The notes below the pieces were generated by a model, which had not been told where the DNA came from, did no database searches, and saw only the letters and a list, made by a program, of their open reading frames with translations. A stretch of 64,000 bases of DNA, from contig JAIGNY010001587.1 of the NCBI GenBank assembly GCA_020152595.1, forward strand, positions 3,671,001 to 3,735,000. Reading direction: 5' to 3'. Every line of letters begins with the position of its first letter. Within the stretch, counting starts at the first letter, position 1. Made by a program: the position numbers and the translations under genes. Shown piece by piece: positions 1 through 13,600 of the stretch. The DNA is from Chiridota heheva (Eukaryota; Echinodermata; Holothuroidea; Apodida; Chiridotidae).

Positions 1-1317
1 CGCGAACTTCGCGCGAACTTCGGGCCCGCGCGAACTTCGGGCCCGCGCGAACTTCGGGGCGGGCGCGAACTTCGGGCCCGCGCGAACTTCGGGCCCGCGC
101 GAACCGGGCCCGCGCGAACTTCGGGCCCGCGCGAACTTCCGGGCCCGCGCGAACTTCGGGCCCGCGCGAACTTCGGGCCCGCGCGAACTTCGGGCCCGCG
201 CGAACTTCGGGCCCGCGCGAACTTCGGGCCCGCGCGAACTTCGGGCCCGCGCGAACTTCGGGCCCGCGCGAACTTCGGGCCCGCGCGAACCGGGCCGCGC
301 GAACTTCGGGCCCGCGCGAACTTCGGGCCCGCGCGAACTTCGGGCCCGCGCGAACTTCGGGCCCGCGCGAACTTCGGGCCCGCGCGAACTTCGGGCCCGC
401 GCGCGCGGGCCCTGCGCGAACTTCGGGCCCGCGCGAACTTCGGGCCCGCGCGAACTTCGGGCCCGCGCGAACTTCGGGCCCGCGCGAACTTCGGGCCCGC
501 GAACTTCGGGCCCGCGCGAACTTCGGGCCCGCGCGAACTTCGGGCCCGCGCGAACTTCGGGCCCGCGCGAACTTCGGGGCGCGAACTTCGGGCCGCGAAC
601 TTCGGCCCGCGCGAACCGGGCCCGCGCGAACTTCGGGCCCGCGCGAACTTCGGGCCCGCGCGAACTTCGGGCCCGCGCGAACTTCGGGCCCGCGCGAACT
701 TCGGGCCCGCGCGAACTTCGGGCCCGCGCGAACTTCGGGCCCGCGCGAACTTCGGGCCCGCGCGAACTTCGGGCCCGCGCGAACTTCGGGCCCGCGCGAA
801 CTTCGGGGGCCCGCGCGCGAACTTCGGGCCCGCGCGAACTTCGGGCCCGCGCGAACTTCGGGCCCGCGCGAACTTCGGGCCCGCGCGAACTTCGGGCCCG
901 GGCCCGCGCGAACTTCGGGCCCGCGCGAACTTCGGGCCCGCGCGAACTTCGGGCCCGCGCGAACTTCGGGCCCGCGCGGGCCCGCGCGAACTTCGGGCCG
1001 GCGCGAACTTCGGGCCCGCGCGAACTTCGGGCCCGCGCGAACTTCGGGCCCGCGCGAACTTCGGGCCCGCGCGAACTTCGGGCCCGCGCGAACTTCGGGC
1101 CCGCGCGAACTCGGGCCCGCGCGAACTTCGGGCCCGCGCGAACTTCGGGCCCGCGCGAACTTCGGGCCCGCGCGAACTTCGGGCCCGCGCGAACTTCGGG
1201 CCCGCGCGAACTTCGGGCCCGCGCGAACTTCGGGCCCGCGCGAACTTCGGGCCCGCACGAACTTCGGGCCCGCACGAACTTCGGGCCCGCGCGAACTTCG
1301 GGCCCGCACGAACTTTG
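1..1317. repeat. CpG-rich 17-bp satellite array (left edge of window)
   Basis: Tandem array of a 17-bp unit, cgcgcgaacttcgggcc, roughly 75 copies, beginning before the window. 13 of 17 bases are G or C, and each unit has four CpG steps, against strongly AT-rich flanks. Units form local palindromes (cgggcccg, and cgaa-c-ttcg). Occasional units are deleted or expanded (near 105, 290, 400, 590-610, 810, 900, 980). The last few units decay to gcacgaactt before unique sequence begins at about 1318. Confidence 0.97.
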
Positions 1318-2636
1318 AGCCACTTGCCGTACATGCATATGGGATTCATGACAGGTACGAACGTTCGTAGCTGTGGGCGAGCATGCAACGTGCGTACACG
1401 CAAAAACGCTTTTAATTTTGAATAGGCTAGGCCTAGCCTTTGAAGCGGATTGGGAAATCTATAGTTGCTTAGCAACACGGGCAATCAAATCAATTTAACC
1501 AAGTTTCTTTCTATCTTTCTTCAGGTTGTATCACGTTATTGAATAAGTTACTATTGTTTTAGTAATTAAAATATATTTTGGTACTTTTTTCTTTACCAAA
1601 TGTAAAAAAATTCAGAAATGTTCAAATGATTTGTTTATTTTAGCTCATGTATTGCTACTGTATGTTATGCGTATCTTTAGATTACTACTTTGCGGATGAA
1701 AACTACATAGCTGAGTCAATGTTAATGCAGAAAGCGTGACGTCATTCGGCCTATCTTACATATAGGCCGAAGGCCGAGAGTAGAAACTCCTATACCTCAG
1801 TGCGTCATACTTTTTGATTCCTCCTCCACCCATGTTAGTGCCAAGTGAGGGCAGTAGATATGTCGGTACATTGAAAATTTGAGTCAATAGAAATAGGCAA
1901 ACTGCAAATTTAACCTTAAAAATAGAAATTGAAATTCTTTACTTTCGAAAATTAATTATATTTATATTAGTTTTAATCATAATTTGTCTTTCTAACCAAG
2001 ATTAACGTTAATTTTATTTCTAACAAGTACACAAAAACAACGATTTCTTTTTACAGTACATGCAGAACGATAATACTTTAGCGCAGCGACAGGCATGTAT
2101 CGCACCTACTATTTTAGGCCTAACTGATAGGCCTAAATATATTTTAAGAAAAATACTACGCGAACAACCTTTTTGATGAGGGATAAATGATTAAAACTGG
2201 TAGATGTCTTTAACAATTTTGGTAAACCTAAAATAATGCGCTATCTTAATTGTGCCAGTTGTTGTTGAATAGTCTGAAGCTAGCTAACGCCGTATGTACA
2301 CTGTTAATTTAACCTTAACTGACCGACGTGAACGCTGACAAATATGGGGAACAAATTTAGTTTGATTTAGGAACAAGAATAAGTGGCTTATCAAATCATA
2401 TTTTATTCAGACATGTGTGTAGCTATTGATTGTTTTCAAAAAGCGTCGCCGGGGTAATCATGGGCCATTGTGTTGCCTGGGCAGGCTACAGTAACGTTAG
2501 TGTAACTTAGGCCTACATTGTGTGAAACCACTTGCAATTTGGTTGCATAACGTTAGGGCTATGTACATTACCATGGTATTGACTTGTAAATGTCTGTCAT
2601 ATAAAAATGGCCATGCTTGAGACGCAGCAACAATTG

Positions 2637-2637
<1 letters not shown>
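1318..2637. other. Non-repetitive region with no gene recognised
   Basis: Mostly single-copy, AT-rich sequence. I see no convincing exon on either strand. It holds an RFX-like palindrome at 1464-1476, a short inverted motif around 1752-1778 (ggccta...taggcc, aggccgaaggccga) and scattered taggcctag motifs. It could be the flank or promoter of a gene to the left, but nothing in the sequence proves that. Confidence 0.5.
1464..1476. promoter_or_regulatory. X-box-like palindrome (RFX-type site)
   Basis: gttgcttagcaac is a perfect 13-bp palindrome, gttgct-t-agcaac, and fits the RFX X-box pattern of two inverted half-sites. One site next to no identified gene is weak evidence. Confidence 0.25.
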
Positions 2638-3125
<488 letters not shown>

Positions 3126-3161
3126 TCTAAAAGATAAGTTCCAAGATTGGCCATTACAAAC

Positions 3162-3325
3162 AAAACAAATTAGGAAAAAATGACAATGTCTCTAGCCAAC
3201 AGATTATTTTAAAACCAAATATTTGAAAACTCCTGTTTCCTTCTTCATACCACTGAAGAAGAAATATTTGGTTTTTAAAATAATCTGTTGGCTAGAGACA
3301 TTGTCATTTTTTCCTAATTTGTTTT
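3162..3325. repeat. 63/64-bp near-perfect inverted repeat (hairpin)
   Basis: The left arm at 3162-3224 is the reverse complement of the right arm at 3262-3325 except for one extra T. The 37-bp spacer contains a second inverted pair, cttcttca/tgaagaag, around a 6-base loop. (TA)n arrays lie on both sides. This could be a foldback element or a palindrome-mediated rearrangement or assembly artefact. Confidence 0.93.
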
Positions 3326-3353
3326 ATATACATATATATATATATATATATAA

Positions 3354-3438
<85 letters not shown>
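3326..3438. repeat. (TA)n microsatellite
   Basis: Second TA dinucleotide tract, directly abutting the right arm of the inverted repeat. Confidence 0.95.
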
Positions 3439-3441
<3 letters not shown>

Positions 3442-3635
3442 TCATCGTGTATATATATCATCTCGTATCATTGTGCATCGCTCAATCTGTGCTCAGCTTC
3501 TATGCATTATCCTGTACCAAACACATAGCACATTATTCATTAACCCTTTATTAATGTATTTAAAAGAAACTTTATTTAATTTGTTCACTATTTAAATGAT
3601 TATCATCAAACTTTCTTCAAGTGCTATATTACAGA

Positions 3636-3870
3636 TACCCTTCCTAGATTCAGTTTTACTACTTTTTTGACATATGCCATGGTTTTTAAACCCCAAAATT
3701 GCAGGACATAAATATGATAGAATACATCAAAACTTTGAGGATTCTGAGGCTATGACATCACAACTAGTCTGATATCAGTCGTTTCTACACAAATGATACC
3801 AAACTTTAAACTTAGATATCATTACCGGAATAAGATTTTTGAATGCTTTCTTCACTATTTTGTTTCTTAT
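3636..3870 (+). repeat. Dispersed repeat, family B copy 1
   Basis: It shares long stretches (including tgacatcacaactagtctga, and accaaactttaaact followed by ggaataag) with an inverted copy at about 60.43-60.60 kb and a direct copy at about 60.65-60.80 kb. The family is unknown and carries no coding potential. Confidence 0.75.
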
Positions 3871-5599
3871 GAAGTCCTCTTTCATGTAAGATAGACTTGC
3901 TTAATTCCTGATCTAATTCTTTAATGACAAGATAAGTCTGATGAGAATAGCTGTCTTGCAATTAATCAACCTGACAACATTATCAAGTTTTTGAGTTGTT
4001 TATGTTAACTCTGATTGTTTTCAATCTGTGTATCCACACACCCTCAGGCAAATATGTTATCTGAAATGTGTCTGCTAGACCAATTTGTCAATTTTTGCAT
4101 TATAACTAAAGTTACAATAAGGAATGTTTATGAAGAAAATCAACTGACATCCCATTTGTCACTTCAGCAAAATTCTAGCAAGAGGAAGATCTTGACTTGA
4201 TTAGCTAATTAGTTTATATTTTGACAATTTCAAAAGTTCTATACTTTCTAGACTATGACAAAATTAGTACATAACTCATTTTCTTTCTTACTACTCTCAT
4301 ATTGATTACCACTGATCTTAAAATCAAATGTGAAACACTTTCATGCAAGGACAAATATAATCAAATTAGTTCCAATAAAAATAGTTCAGTTAGTATGCTC
4401 AGAAGGTCAAAAGCCCTTTTGTTTGTAACAAGCACAACCACAGCTAGAAGAATCAATACAACTGAAAAATGAAGAAACAATTCTTAAAGAAAATCCCTTG
4501 AATCTTTCTTGAAAATGACTAAGATAGAGCAAGCTCCCCAAAATTGAAGTAAGAAATTTGTTGCACCCTTGATATGACATGATAACAACTGTTGAGTTTT
4601 TTAAAAGAAGAGGGCCATGACCCCCCCCCCCCCTTTTCCTTTCCCCTTCCATGATACAATACAATATGTGATCATGAGAACATCAATACCATGATGCAAT
4701 GAAAGGTAGAATAATAGGGGTAGAGAGTATAAATCCATGCTCAACTGATGACTTGAAGCAAAGGTCATAACAAACAAATCCTCAACCAAATGGGTCATGC
4801 CATGATATGCCATGTGATATGTTAGTCACAAAGATGAACTTAATAATGCAGATGTTCCCAACAGAGGTACCAAAGCTAGTATTACATGTGCCTCAACTAC
4901 GGTGGGTCCTCCTTTGACTCTATTCAAATGTTGTCCTGTGCACCATGTTAGCTTATTATAGTCCTAATACTTGTACCGTATTCTTATCAATAAAGACGTA
5001 TGAAGAAAAGAACTTCTTATCAGGAGTCAAATTTGCCGCTGTTCTGAGAATAGTGCTTTTTATGCAGGAACAGTGAATTTTCAAACATCCCTGTTCCAGT
5101 GGAACAGTGTTCTTTTCACAAGCATGTGGCATCAATAACTTGATTTCTGATGCAAAAAACAGTGCATGTTGTAAAACAAGATTATCATACAAAAAATTTC
5201 TTCCAGAAAGATAAAAGCTTTTCTCACCTTGCCTGCAATTGCCAGCACAATTAATAGTGAATACACATATGCAAGGCTGCTTGCACTAATGCATGTGTAT
5301 GACTGTATGCAAGTGGATGATACATCATGTACTGTACATGTAATACTAATAATTGACATTGGTTGATCAATAAAGTAGTTGTAAATTAAGCCCATTTTAA
5401 GGAAAGGAATTTGTCCTGTTATCGGCAAAAAGTTTGAACATTGAAATCTGATCTCAAATGGTTTTATTTGAGAAAGTACTGTTCTGTGGAACAGTGGCAA
5501 AAATTTTAAATTTCGACCCCTGCTCATGACAAGGTGTCATTGGTTTTATTTTAAGGCACTTTCATTTAAACAGACATTTATTTACAAATGTTCGGGTGC

Positions 5600-5665
5600 C
5601 TTTAATGTTTGTTTGTTATGGTTTAACGGCACTGCAACAGTCAGAGTCAACTAGGTGCATTGAAT
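5600..5665 (-). mobile_element. LINE 3'-terminus remnant
   Basis: Contains ggcactgcaacagtcagagt next to a caaac-like tail. This matches the elements at 48.71-48.77 kb and 49.60-49.94 kb, so it is the 3' end of one non-LTR family, truncated almost completely. Confidence 0.55.
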
Positions 5666-6689
5666 AATACCAGATACTCTAATCTGTATGGCATTTCTAT
5701 TTAAAGCACTTAAGAAGACTAATCAGGCACTTTTAATATCAAGGTAATGCATGTACTATTCAAATCAGCATTTAACACAAAAAGGCACTTTTTATATAAA
5801 ACAAAATGTTGTGTGAACAGATGAAAAGCACTTTTACAATTTCAAAACAAAAACAGTCTTAGTTAAGATTATGAGTCCATTACTTTAATATAACCTATAA
5901 AACTATGACAGATCCAACCTGACAGACCTGACCTCACATACATAACCTGACCGACCCGATCTGTAATATGACGAGATTGGGTATGCTTTATCTACAAAGA
6001 CATTTCAAATTCAATCCACTTGTTGTCACAGGCGAGTAATATTATACAAGCAGATTAATAGAGCCTGGGGCAACATGCAGATGTAATTTGATATGGTAGG
6101 CCTACCTGATCTGCCTATATAGCAGGTTGGGTCAAGTAAGCAATGATTGATATAATCTATATATATAAGGCCACTGGAAACCATTACTAGAAACATGTTT
6201 TCCCCACCAGGATATTTTGCCCCACCCATAAATAATTGTACATGGGCAAAACTATGTTATATAATATATACTGTTATACGTTTGCCCCACCCTTCCCCCA
6301 CCCTGTAGTGGCACAGCTGCCCTGCATCAACATTCTGGCATTACCCCCGATTACAAATCAGTCATTACTCATAATAAAATGGTTCTAAAGTGTCCCCATC
6401 ATTTTTTATACACCATATTTACACCTAAAGCAGCACAAAAAAGATATATGTACACAGAGCTATTAAAAAAGAAACAATGTCTTGTATACAGGAGAGCGCA
6501 ATCGTTTAACATACTATGCATAATTTCACAAAATTCTTGCCTTTAAAACAACAGCTTCCACCAATTTTTTATGTACAATTGAGCTCTCAAATTATTCCAA
6601 AATAATACAGTTACAAAATGGTTTTTGGATTGCAGAATTTGACTAAGTTTTGATTTTTCCATGGCTGCAGCAGGATGCTACACACACAC

Positions 6690-6915
<226 letters not shown>

Positions 6916-6977
6916 CTTGTTCTATACATACTTGTTCTATCTGCTCATGTGTTGCATTAGAGTCAATTATTTTGCTA

Positions 6978-6983
6978 TTTATT
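6978..6983 (-). promoter_or_regulatory. Candidate poly(A) signal for CENPC
   Basis: The minus strand reads AATAAA here, about 590 bases past the CENPC stop codon. It is a plausible signal I noticed 3' of the stop; the match is common by chance in AT-rich DNA. Confidence 0.3.
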
Positions 6984-7148
6984 ATGTTTGATGAGAATTA
7001 ACTTCAGAAAGTTTAGAAATTGATTTATGGTTGTTGTACCAACATTTCTCATTGTTCCAAGTAAAAATTTGTCATTGAACTGCGAATCTTTTTCAACTAT
7101 CAACCTTATAAGGATATGGCAGGCACCCAAAAGAGAGTAACAAGTTGC

Positions 7149-7388
7149 TTAATTCCTAGGTAAGTAATTCCATTTGGTAAAAGGAACATATCGGAAAATT
7201 TTGAAACCTGTATGTTTCATCTTCAGTAAAAACTGCCAATCCATCACTTCACCAACAACATCACTTTCCTTGGTTAATCTCCAAAAAGTGGCATATTGGG
7301 AATAAACCCAAATAAAGAAAGCAAATACATCAAAGATACGAGTGTCACGTGCTCCCTGTTTCAAGTTTCGAGTATCCCAGCTATACAA
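7149..7388 (-). other. Unidentified 79-residue open frame downstream of the CENPC stop
   Basis: The minus strand has a strong acceptor-like border (tttgtttgtatag) at about 7382, followed by an open frame rich in aromatic residues (VYSQYATFWRLTKESDVVGE). It lies 180 bases 3' of the CENPC stop, so it may be 3' UTR, an alternative terminal exon or chance. Splicing from a gt inside the last CENPC exon would enter it in a different frame and stop quickly. I do not recognise the protein. Confidence 0.2.
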
Positions 7389-7571
7389 ACAAAGAAATAC
7401 TTATGAATTTTACAAATTTTAAAAGCGCTAAAATCCTCCTGAGTATTACCTCCATTGTCAAACTTGTCTTCATTTATCTCACTCACAATCTATCAAAGCT
7501 AGCATTTCGTTTTAAACTTCTGTAAAAGTGATTCAATTGTTTTTGACAGCGTCCGATCAATCAATAAGCCA

Positions 7572-7645
7572 TCAGTCACCTTTCTGCTGAAAAAATACCA
7601 GCTTTGCTTCATCATTACGGAGGTTGGTGATGTTGTACAGGTTAC
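7572..7645 (-). CDS. CENPC: CENPC last exon: final cupin strands and stop
   Basis: The acceptor has a long T-tract (7647-7670), and the exon starts at 7645. Joined in phase 1 to the exon ending at 21899, it reads GNLYNITNLRNDEAKL, then VFFQQKGD and TGA at 7574-7572. This matches the end of vertebrate CENP-C (SGNYYNIKNLRNEESVLLF). It is separated from the previous exon by a 14.25-kb intron full of satellites. Confidence 0.92.
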
Positions 7646-10600
7646 CTTTAAATAAAAAAAAACAAAGGGAAACTTGCATTAAAGAGAACAAACGTAAAAT
7701 AAAAAAGAGTTGTGGGTGAATTAGACATCAATTTTGTGAAGTAAAATATTGCCATCAATCATTATAAATCATTGTATCCTGTTTCTCATATTTGTTTTAT
7801 TTATTTAGTTGTTTATATGCTAAGTCTGTATTTTTTGGTCTTCATGTTTAAAAACACATAGAGACTTCAGCGTTTTGCACTATATAAGTATGGTATTATT
7901 ATTATCGTGAGGGGAGGTAAAGTGAGGGAAGGGGAATGGCACTATATAAGTATGGTATTATCATTATCGTGAGGGGAGGTAAAGTGAGGGAGGGGGGATG
8001 GCACTATATAAGTATGGTATTATTATTATCATGAGGGGAGGTAAAGTGAGAGAGGGGGATGGCACTATATAAGTATGGTATCATTATCATGAGGGGAGGT
8101 AAAGTGAGGGAGGGGATGGCACTATATAAGTATGGTACTATTATTATCTAAGGGAGGTAAAGTGAGAGAGGGGATGGCACTATATAAGTATGGTATTATT
8201 ATTATCGTGAGGGGAGGTAAAGTGAGAGAGGGGGATGGCACTATATAAGTATGGTATTATTATTATCATGAGGGCAGGTAAAGTGAGAGAGGGGATGGCA
8301 CTATATAAGTATGGTATTATCATTATCGTGAGGGGAGGTAAAGTGAGAGAGGGGGATGGCACTATATAAGTATGGTATTATCATTATCTTGAGGGGAGGT
8401 AAAGTGAGAGAGGGGGATGGCACTATATAAGTATGGTATTATCATTATCGTGAGGGGAGGTAAAGTGAGAGGGGGGATGGCACTATATAAGTATGGTATT
8501 ATTATTATCGTGAGGGGAGGTAAAGTGAGAGAGGGGGGATGGCACTATATAAGTATGGTATTATCATTATCATGAGGGCAGGTAAAGTGAGAGAGGGGGG
8601 ATGGCACTATATAAGTATGGTATTATCATTATCGTGAGGGGAGGTAAAGTGAGGGAAGGGGGATGGCAGGGAGAAAATGAAAATTGTCAAAAGAAAGCAA
8701 CTAAGGATTATTACAAAAAATGGGAGGGGTTGTTGTGAGTAATAGGTACCATTTGTGAAATATCTTAATTGTGTTATTTTCCTAGTTTATCAGTTGTATT
8801 ATATTTATAGTTTATCTGTAAGTACATACTATTGAGTACTTTACCCTGTTAAACTATTTTGGAAACACTTCTGTTCGCATCATTCCCATTATAACTTACA
8901 TTAATCTATTTCTATGGAATAACTTTGTACATATAAATGTTCTGTACATATGATGAAAAGTGTTGTGGGGAATAAATGACTGAATGCAAATAAATGACTG
9001 AATGCAAATAAATGACTGAATGCAAATAAATGACTGAATGCAAATAAATGACTGAATGCAAATAAATGACTGAATGCAAATAAAAGACTGAATGCAAATA
9101 AATGACTGAATGCAAATAAATGACTGAATGCAAATAAATGACTGAATGCAAATAAATGACTGAATGCAAATAAATGACTGAATGCATATAAATGACTGAA
9201 TGCAAATAAATGACTGAATGCAAATAAATGACTGAATACCTAAGTTATGATAATGGGTGCATCTCGCACAAATAAATGACTGAATATCTAAGTTATGATA
9301 ATGGGTGCATCTCGTACAAATAGATGACTGAATATCTAAGTTATGATAATGGGTGCATCTCGCACAAATAAATGACTGAATATCTAAGTTATGATAATGG
9401 GTGCATCTCGCACAAATAGATGACTGAATATCTAAGTTGTGATAATGGGTGCATCTCGCACAAATAAATGACTGAATATCTAAGGTATGATAATGGGTGC
9501 ATCTCGCACAAATAAATGACTGCATATCTATGTTATGATAATGGGTGCATCTCGCACAAATAAATGACTGAATATCTAAGTTATGATAATGGGTGCATCT
9601 CGCATTAATAAATGACTGAATATCTAAGTTATGATAATGCGTGCATCTCGCACAAATAGATGACTGAATATCTAAGTTATGATAATGGGTGCATCTCGCA
9701 CAAATAAATGACTGAATATCTAAGTTATGATAATGGGTGCATCTCGCACAAATAAATGACTGAATATCTAAGTTATGATAATGTGTGCATCTCGCACAAA
9801 TAAATGACTGAATATCTAAGTTATGATAATGGGTGCATCTCGCACAAATAAATGACTGAATATCTAAGTTATGATAATGGGTGCATCTCGCACAAATAAA
9901 TGACTGAAAATCTAAGTTATGATAATGGGTGCATCTCGCACAAATAAATGACTGAATATTAAAGTTATGATAATGGGTGCATCTCGCACAAATAGATGAC
10001 TGAATATCTAAGTTGTGATAATGGGTGCATCTCGCACAAATAAATGACTGAATATCTAAGGTATGATAATGGGTGCATCTCGCACAAATAAATGACTGCA
10101 TATCTATGTTATGATAATGGGTGCATCTCGCACAAATAAATGACTGAATATCTAAGTTATGATAATGGGTGCATCTCGCATTAATAAATGACTGAATATC
10201 TAAGTTATGATAAAGCGTGCATCTCGCACAAATAGATGACTGAATATCTAAGTTATGATAATGGGTGCATCTCGCACAAATAAATGACTGAATATCTAAG
10301 TTATGATGTGTGCATCTCGCACAAATAAATGACTGAATATCTAAGTTATGATAATGGGTGCATCTCGCACAAATAAATGACTGAATATCTAAGTTATGAT
10401 AATGGGTGCATCTCGCACAAATAAATGACTGAATATCCAAGTTATGATAATGGGTGCATCTCGCACAAATAAATGACTGAATATCTAAGTTATGATAATG
10501 GGTGCATCTCGCACAAATAAATGACTGAATATCTAAGTTATGTAATGGGTGCATCTCGCACAAATAAATGACTGAATATCTAAGGTATGATAATGGGTGC

Positions 10601-13600
10601 ATCTCGCACAAATAAATGAGTGCATATCTAAGTTATGATAATGGGTGCATCTCGCACAAATAAATGACTGAATATCTAAGTTATGATAATGGGTGCATCT
10701 CGCATAAATAAATGACTGAATATCTAAGTTATGATAATGGGTGCATCTCGCACAAATAAATGACTGAATATCTAAGTTATGATAATGGGTGCATCTCACA
10801 CAAATAAATGACTGAATATCTAAGTTATGATAATGGGTGCATCTCGCACAAATAGATGACTGAATATCTAAGTTATGATAATGGGTGCATCTCGCACAAA
10901 TAAATGACTGAATACCTAAGTTATGATAATGGGTGCATCTCGCACAAATAAATGACTGAATATCTAAGTTATGATAATGGGTGCATCTCGCACAAATAAA
11001 TGACTGAATATCTAAGTTATGATAATGGGTGCATCTCGCACAAATAAATGACTGAATACCTAAGTTATGATAATGGGTGCATCTTGCACAAATAAATGAC
11101 TGAATATCTAAGTTATGATAATGGGTGCATCTCGCACAATTAAATGACTGAATATCTAAGTTATGATAATGGGTGCATCTCGCACAAATAGATGACTGAA
11201 TATCTAAGTTATGATAATGGGTGCATCTTGCACAAATATGGGTGCATCTCGCACAAATAAATGACTGAATATCTAAGTTATGATAATGGGTGCATCTCGC
11301 ACAAATAAATGACTGAATATCTAAGTTATGATAATGGGTGCATCTCGCACAAATAAATGACTGAATACCTAAGTTATGATAATGGGTGCATCTCGCACAA
11401 ATAAATGACTGAATATCTAAGTTATGATAATGGGTGCATCTCGCACAAATAAATGACTGAATATCTAAGTTATGATAATGGGTGCATCTCGCACAAATAA
11501 ATGACTGAATACCTAAGTTATGATAATGGGTGCATCTTGCACAAATAAATGACTGAATATCTAAGTTATGATAATGGGTGCATCTCGCACAATTAAATGA
11601 CTGAATATCTAAGTTATAATAATGGGTGCATCGCACAAATAAATGACTGAATATCAAGTTATGATAATGGGTGCATATCGCACAAATAGATGACTGAATA
11701 TCAAGTTATGATAATGGGTGCATCTTGCACAAATAAATGACTGAATATCTAAGTTATGATAATGGGTGCATCTTGCACAAATAAATGACTGAATATCTAA
11801 GTTATGATAATGGGTGCATCTCGCACAAATAAATGACTGAATATCTAAGTTATGATAATGGGTGCATCTCGCACAAATAAATGACTGAATATCTAAGTTA
11901 TGATAATGGGTGCATCTCGCACAAATAAATGACTGAATACCTAAGTTATGATAATGGGTGCATCTTGCACAAATAAATGACTGAATATCTAAGTTATGAT
12001 AATGGGTGCATCTCGCACAATTAAATGACTGAATATCTAAGTTATAATAATGGGTGCATCTCGCACAAATAAATGACTGAATATCAAGTTATGATAATGG
12101 GTGCATATCGCACAAATAGATGACTGAATATCAAGTTATGATAATGGGTGCATCTTGCACAAATAAATGACTGAATATCTAAGTTATGATAATGGGTGCA
12201 TCTTGCACAAATAAATGACTGAATATCTAAGTTATGATAATGGGTGCATCTCGCACAAATAAATGACTGAATATCTAAGTTATGATAATGGGTGCATCTC
12301 GCACAAATAAATGACTGAATATCTAAGTTATGATAATGGGTGCATCTCGCACAAATAAATGACTGATTATCAAGTTATGATGGGTGCATCTTGCACAAAT
12401 AAATGACTGAATATCAAGTTATGATAATGGGTGCATATCGCACAAATAAATGACTGAATATCTAAGTTATGATAATGGGTGCATCTCGCACAAATAAATG
12501 ACTGCATATCAAGTTATGATAATGGGTGCATCTCGCACAAATAAATGACTGAATATCAAGTTATGATAATGGGTACATCTCGCACAAATAAAGGGATGAC
12601 AGAAAAATTTGGTCAGGTCATATTTGTTTGATCATCGCAAGGCAACATCATTATATTACAATAAATGACAGTGCTACTTATACATCTTCAAAAAAAGACC
12701 TATGCTGAGAAAAATTATATTATCAAATTAAAATTCTGTGAGTGAGAAGGGTAAGCACAGGGGCAGAGTTAGAATCAAATACAAACTTTCCTGTGGTTCT
12801 AAATAAAAATGGTGAAAATTTTCCCACCAAAAATTCATGACAGAAGTAATATTAATGTAATGAATACATCTTTATATTCTTCGCTCTTTTGCAATTTAAT
12901 GTACTTTTCATCGCACAATTACATGGGGACATTTTTAGAGCACATATTCACCACATACACTGCCGTTTATTCAAGAAATCTAAAAAAATTATCATTTCTT
13001 CCCCCCGTGAATTCCTGCTGCTGGAACTGTAGATTTTTCCAGCTCCACACAGGTGTCCCATAAATAAAGTGGCTGGGTGCATGAGGGGGCTTGCTCCCTC
13101 ACGAGACTGTTATTTGATCAGGAACAAGTGAGAGACATGAGATGAGTGTTCAGAGTTATGACAGATATCTATATTTTGAAGACTTGAGGTTCATCCTCCC
13201 TAAATTTCCAATTGTTACTGATAAATTTATTTTGCTTTTTTGGGGGGGTTATGTTTCTCAATAATTTAAAAAACATTTCAGTAATGTTAATTTAGACCTT
13301 CAAAATGGGCATACCTTCTCAAGGTTTGACAAAGCCCCTGACAAGACAAGTACTGTTTTCAGTTTGTGTAATAAAAGCTAGCAAATCATTGAGAGAGATT
13401 GACCGTTCAGAAACAAAGGCACTCAAAAGTAATGATTAATTCTTTTAAAGGTGAGCATTTCATGACTTTCAAGAATTGACAAAATGCTTCATTTTGTCTT
13501 AATATATTAACTTGGTTACCGTCATCATTGACCTAAAAACCTACATGCTACAGGCTATAAGCCTTCATTTTCCTTCTTGTGTTTGGTTTGTTTGTTGTTT

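Noticed and set aside
7877-8668. Array of TATA boxes (tatataag) as promoters
   Set aside because: The motif is part of a LINE-tail-derived tandem unit; no initiator or transcript is suggested nearby.
8896-11657. 571- and 374-codon minus-strand open frames with a 16-residue ICARCTHYHNLDIQSF period
   Set aside because: The 48-bp satellite period is a multiple of three, so one open frame stays open by chance. Units vary at all codon positions, there is no start context, and the array lies within an intron.
7877-12592. CRISPR-like regular spacing of repeats
   Set aside because: Units are contiguous tandem repeats without unique spacers, and the window is eukaryotic.
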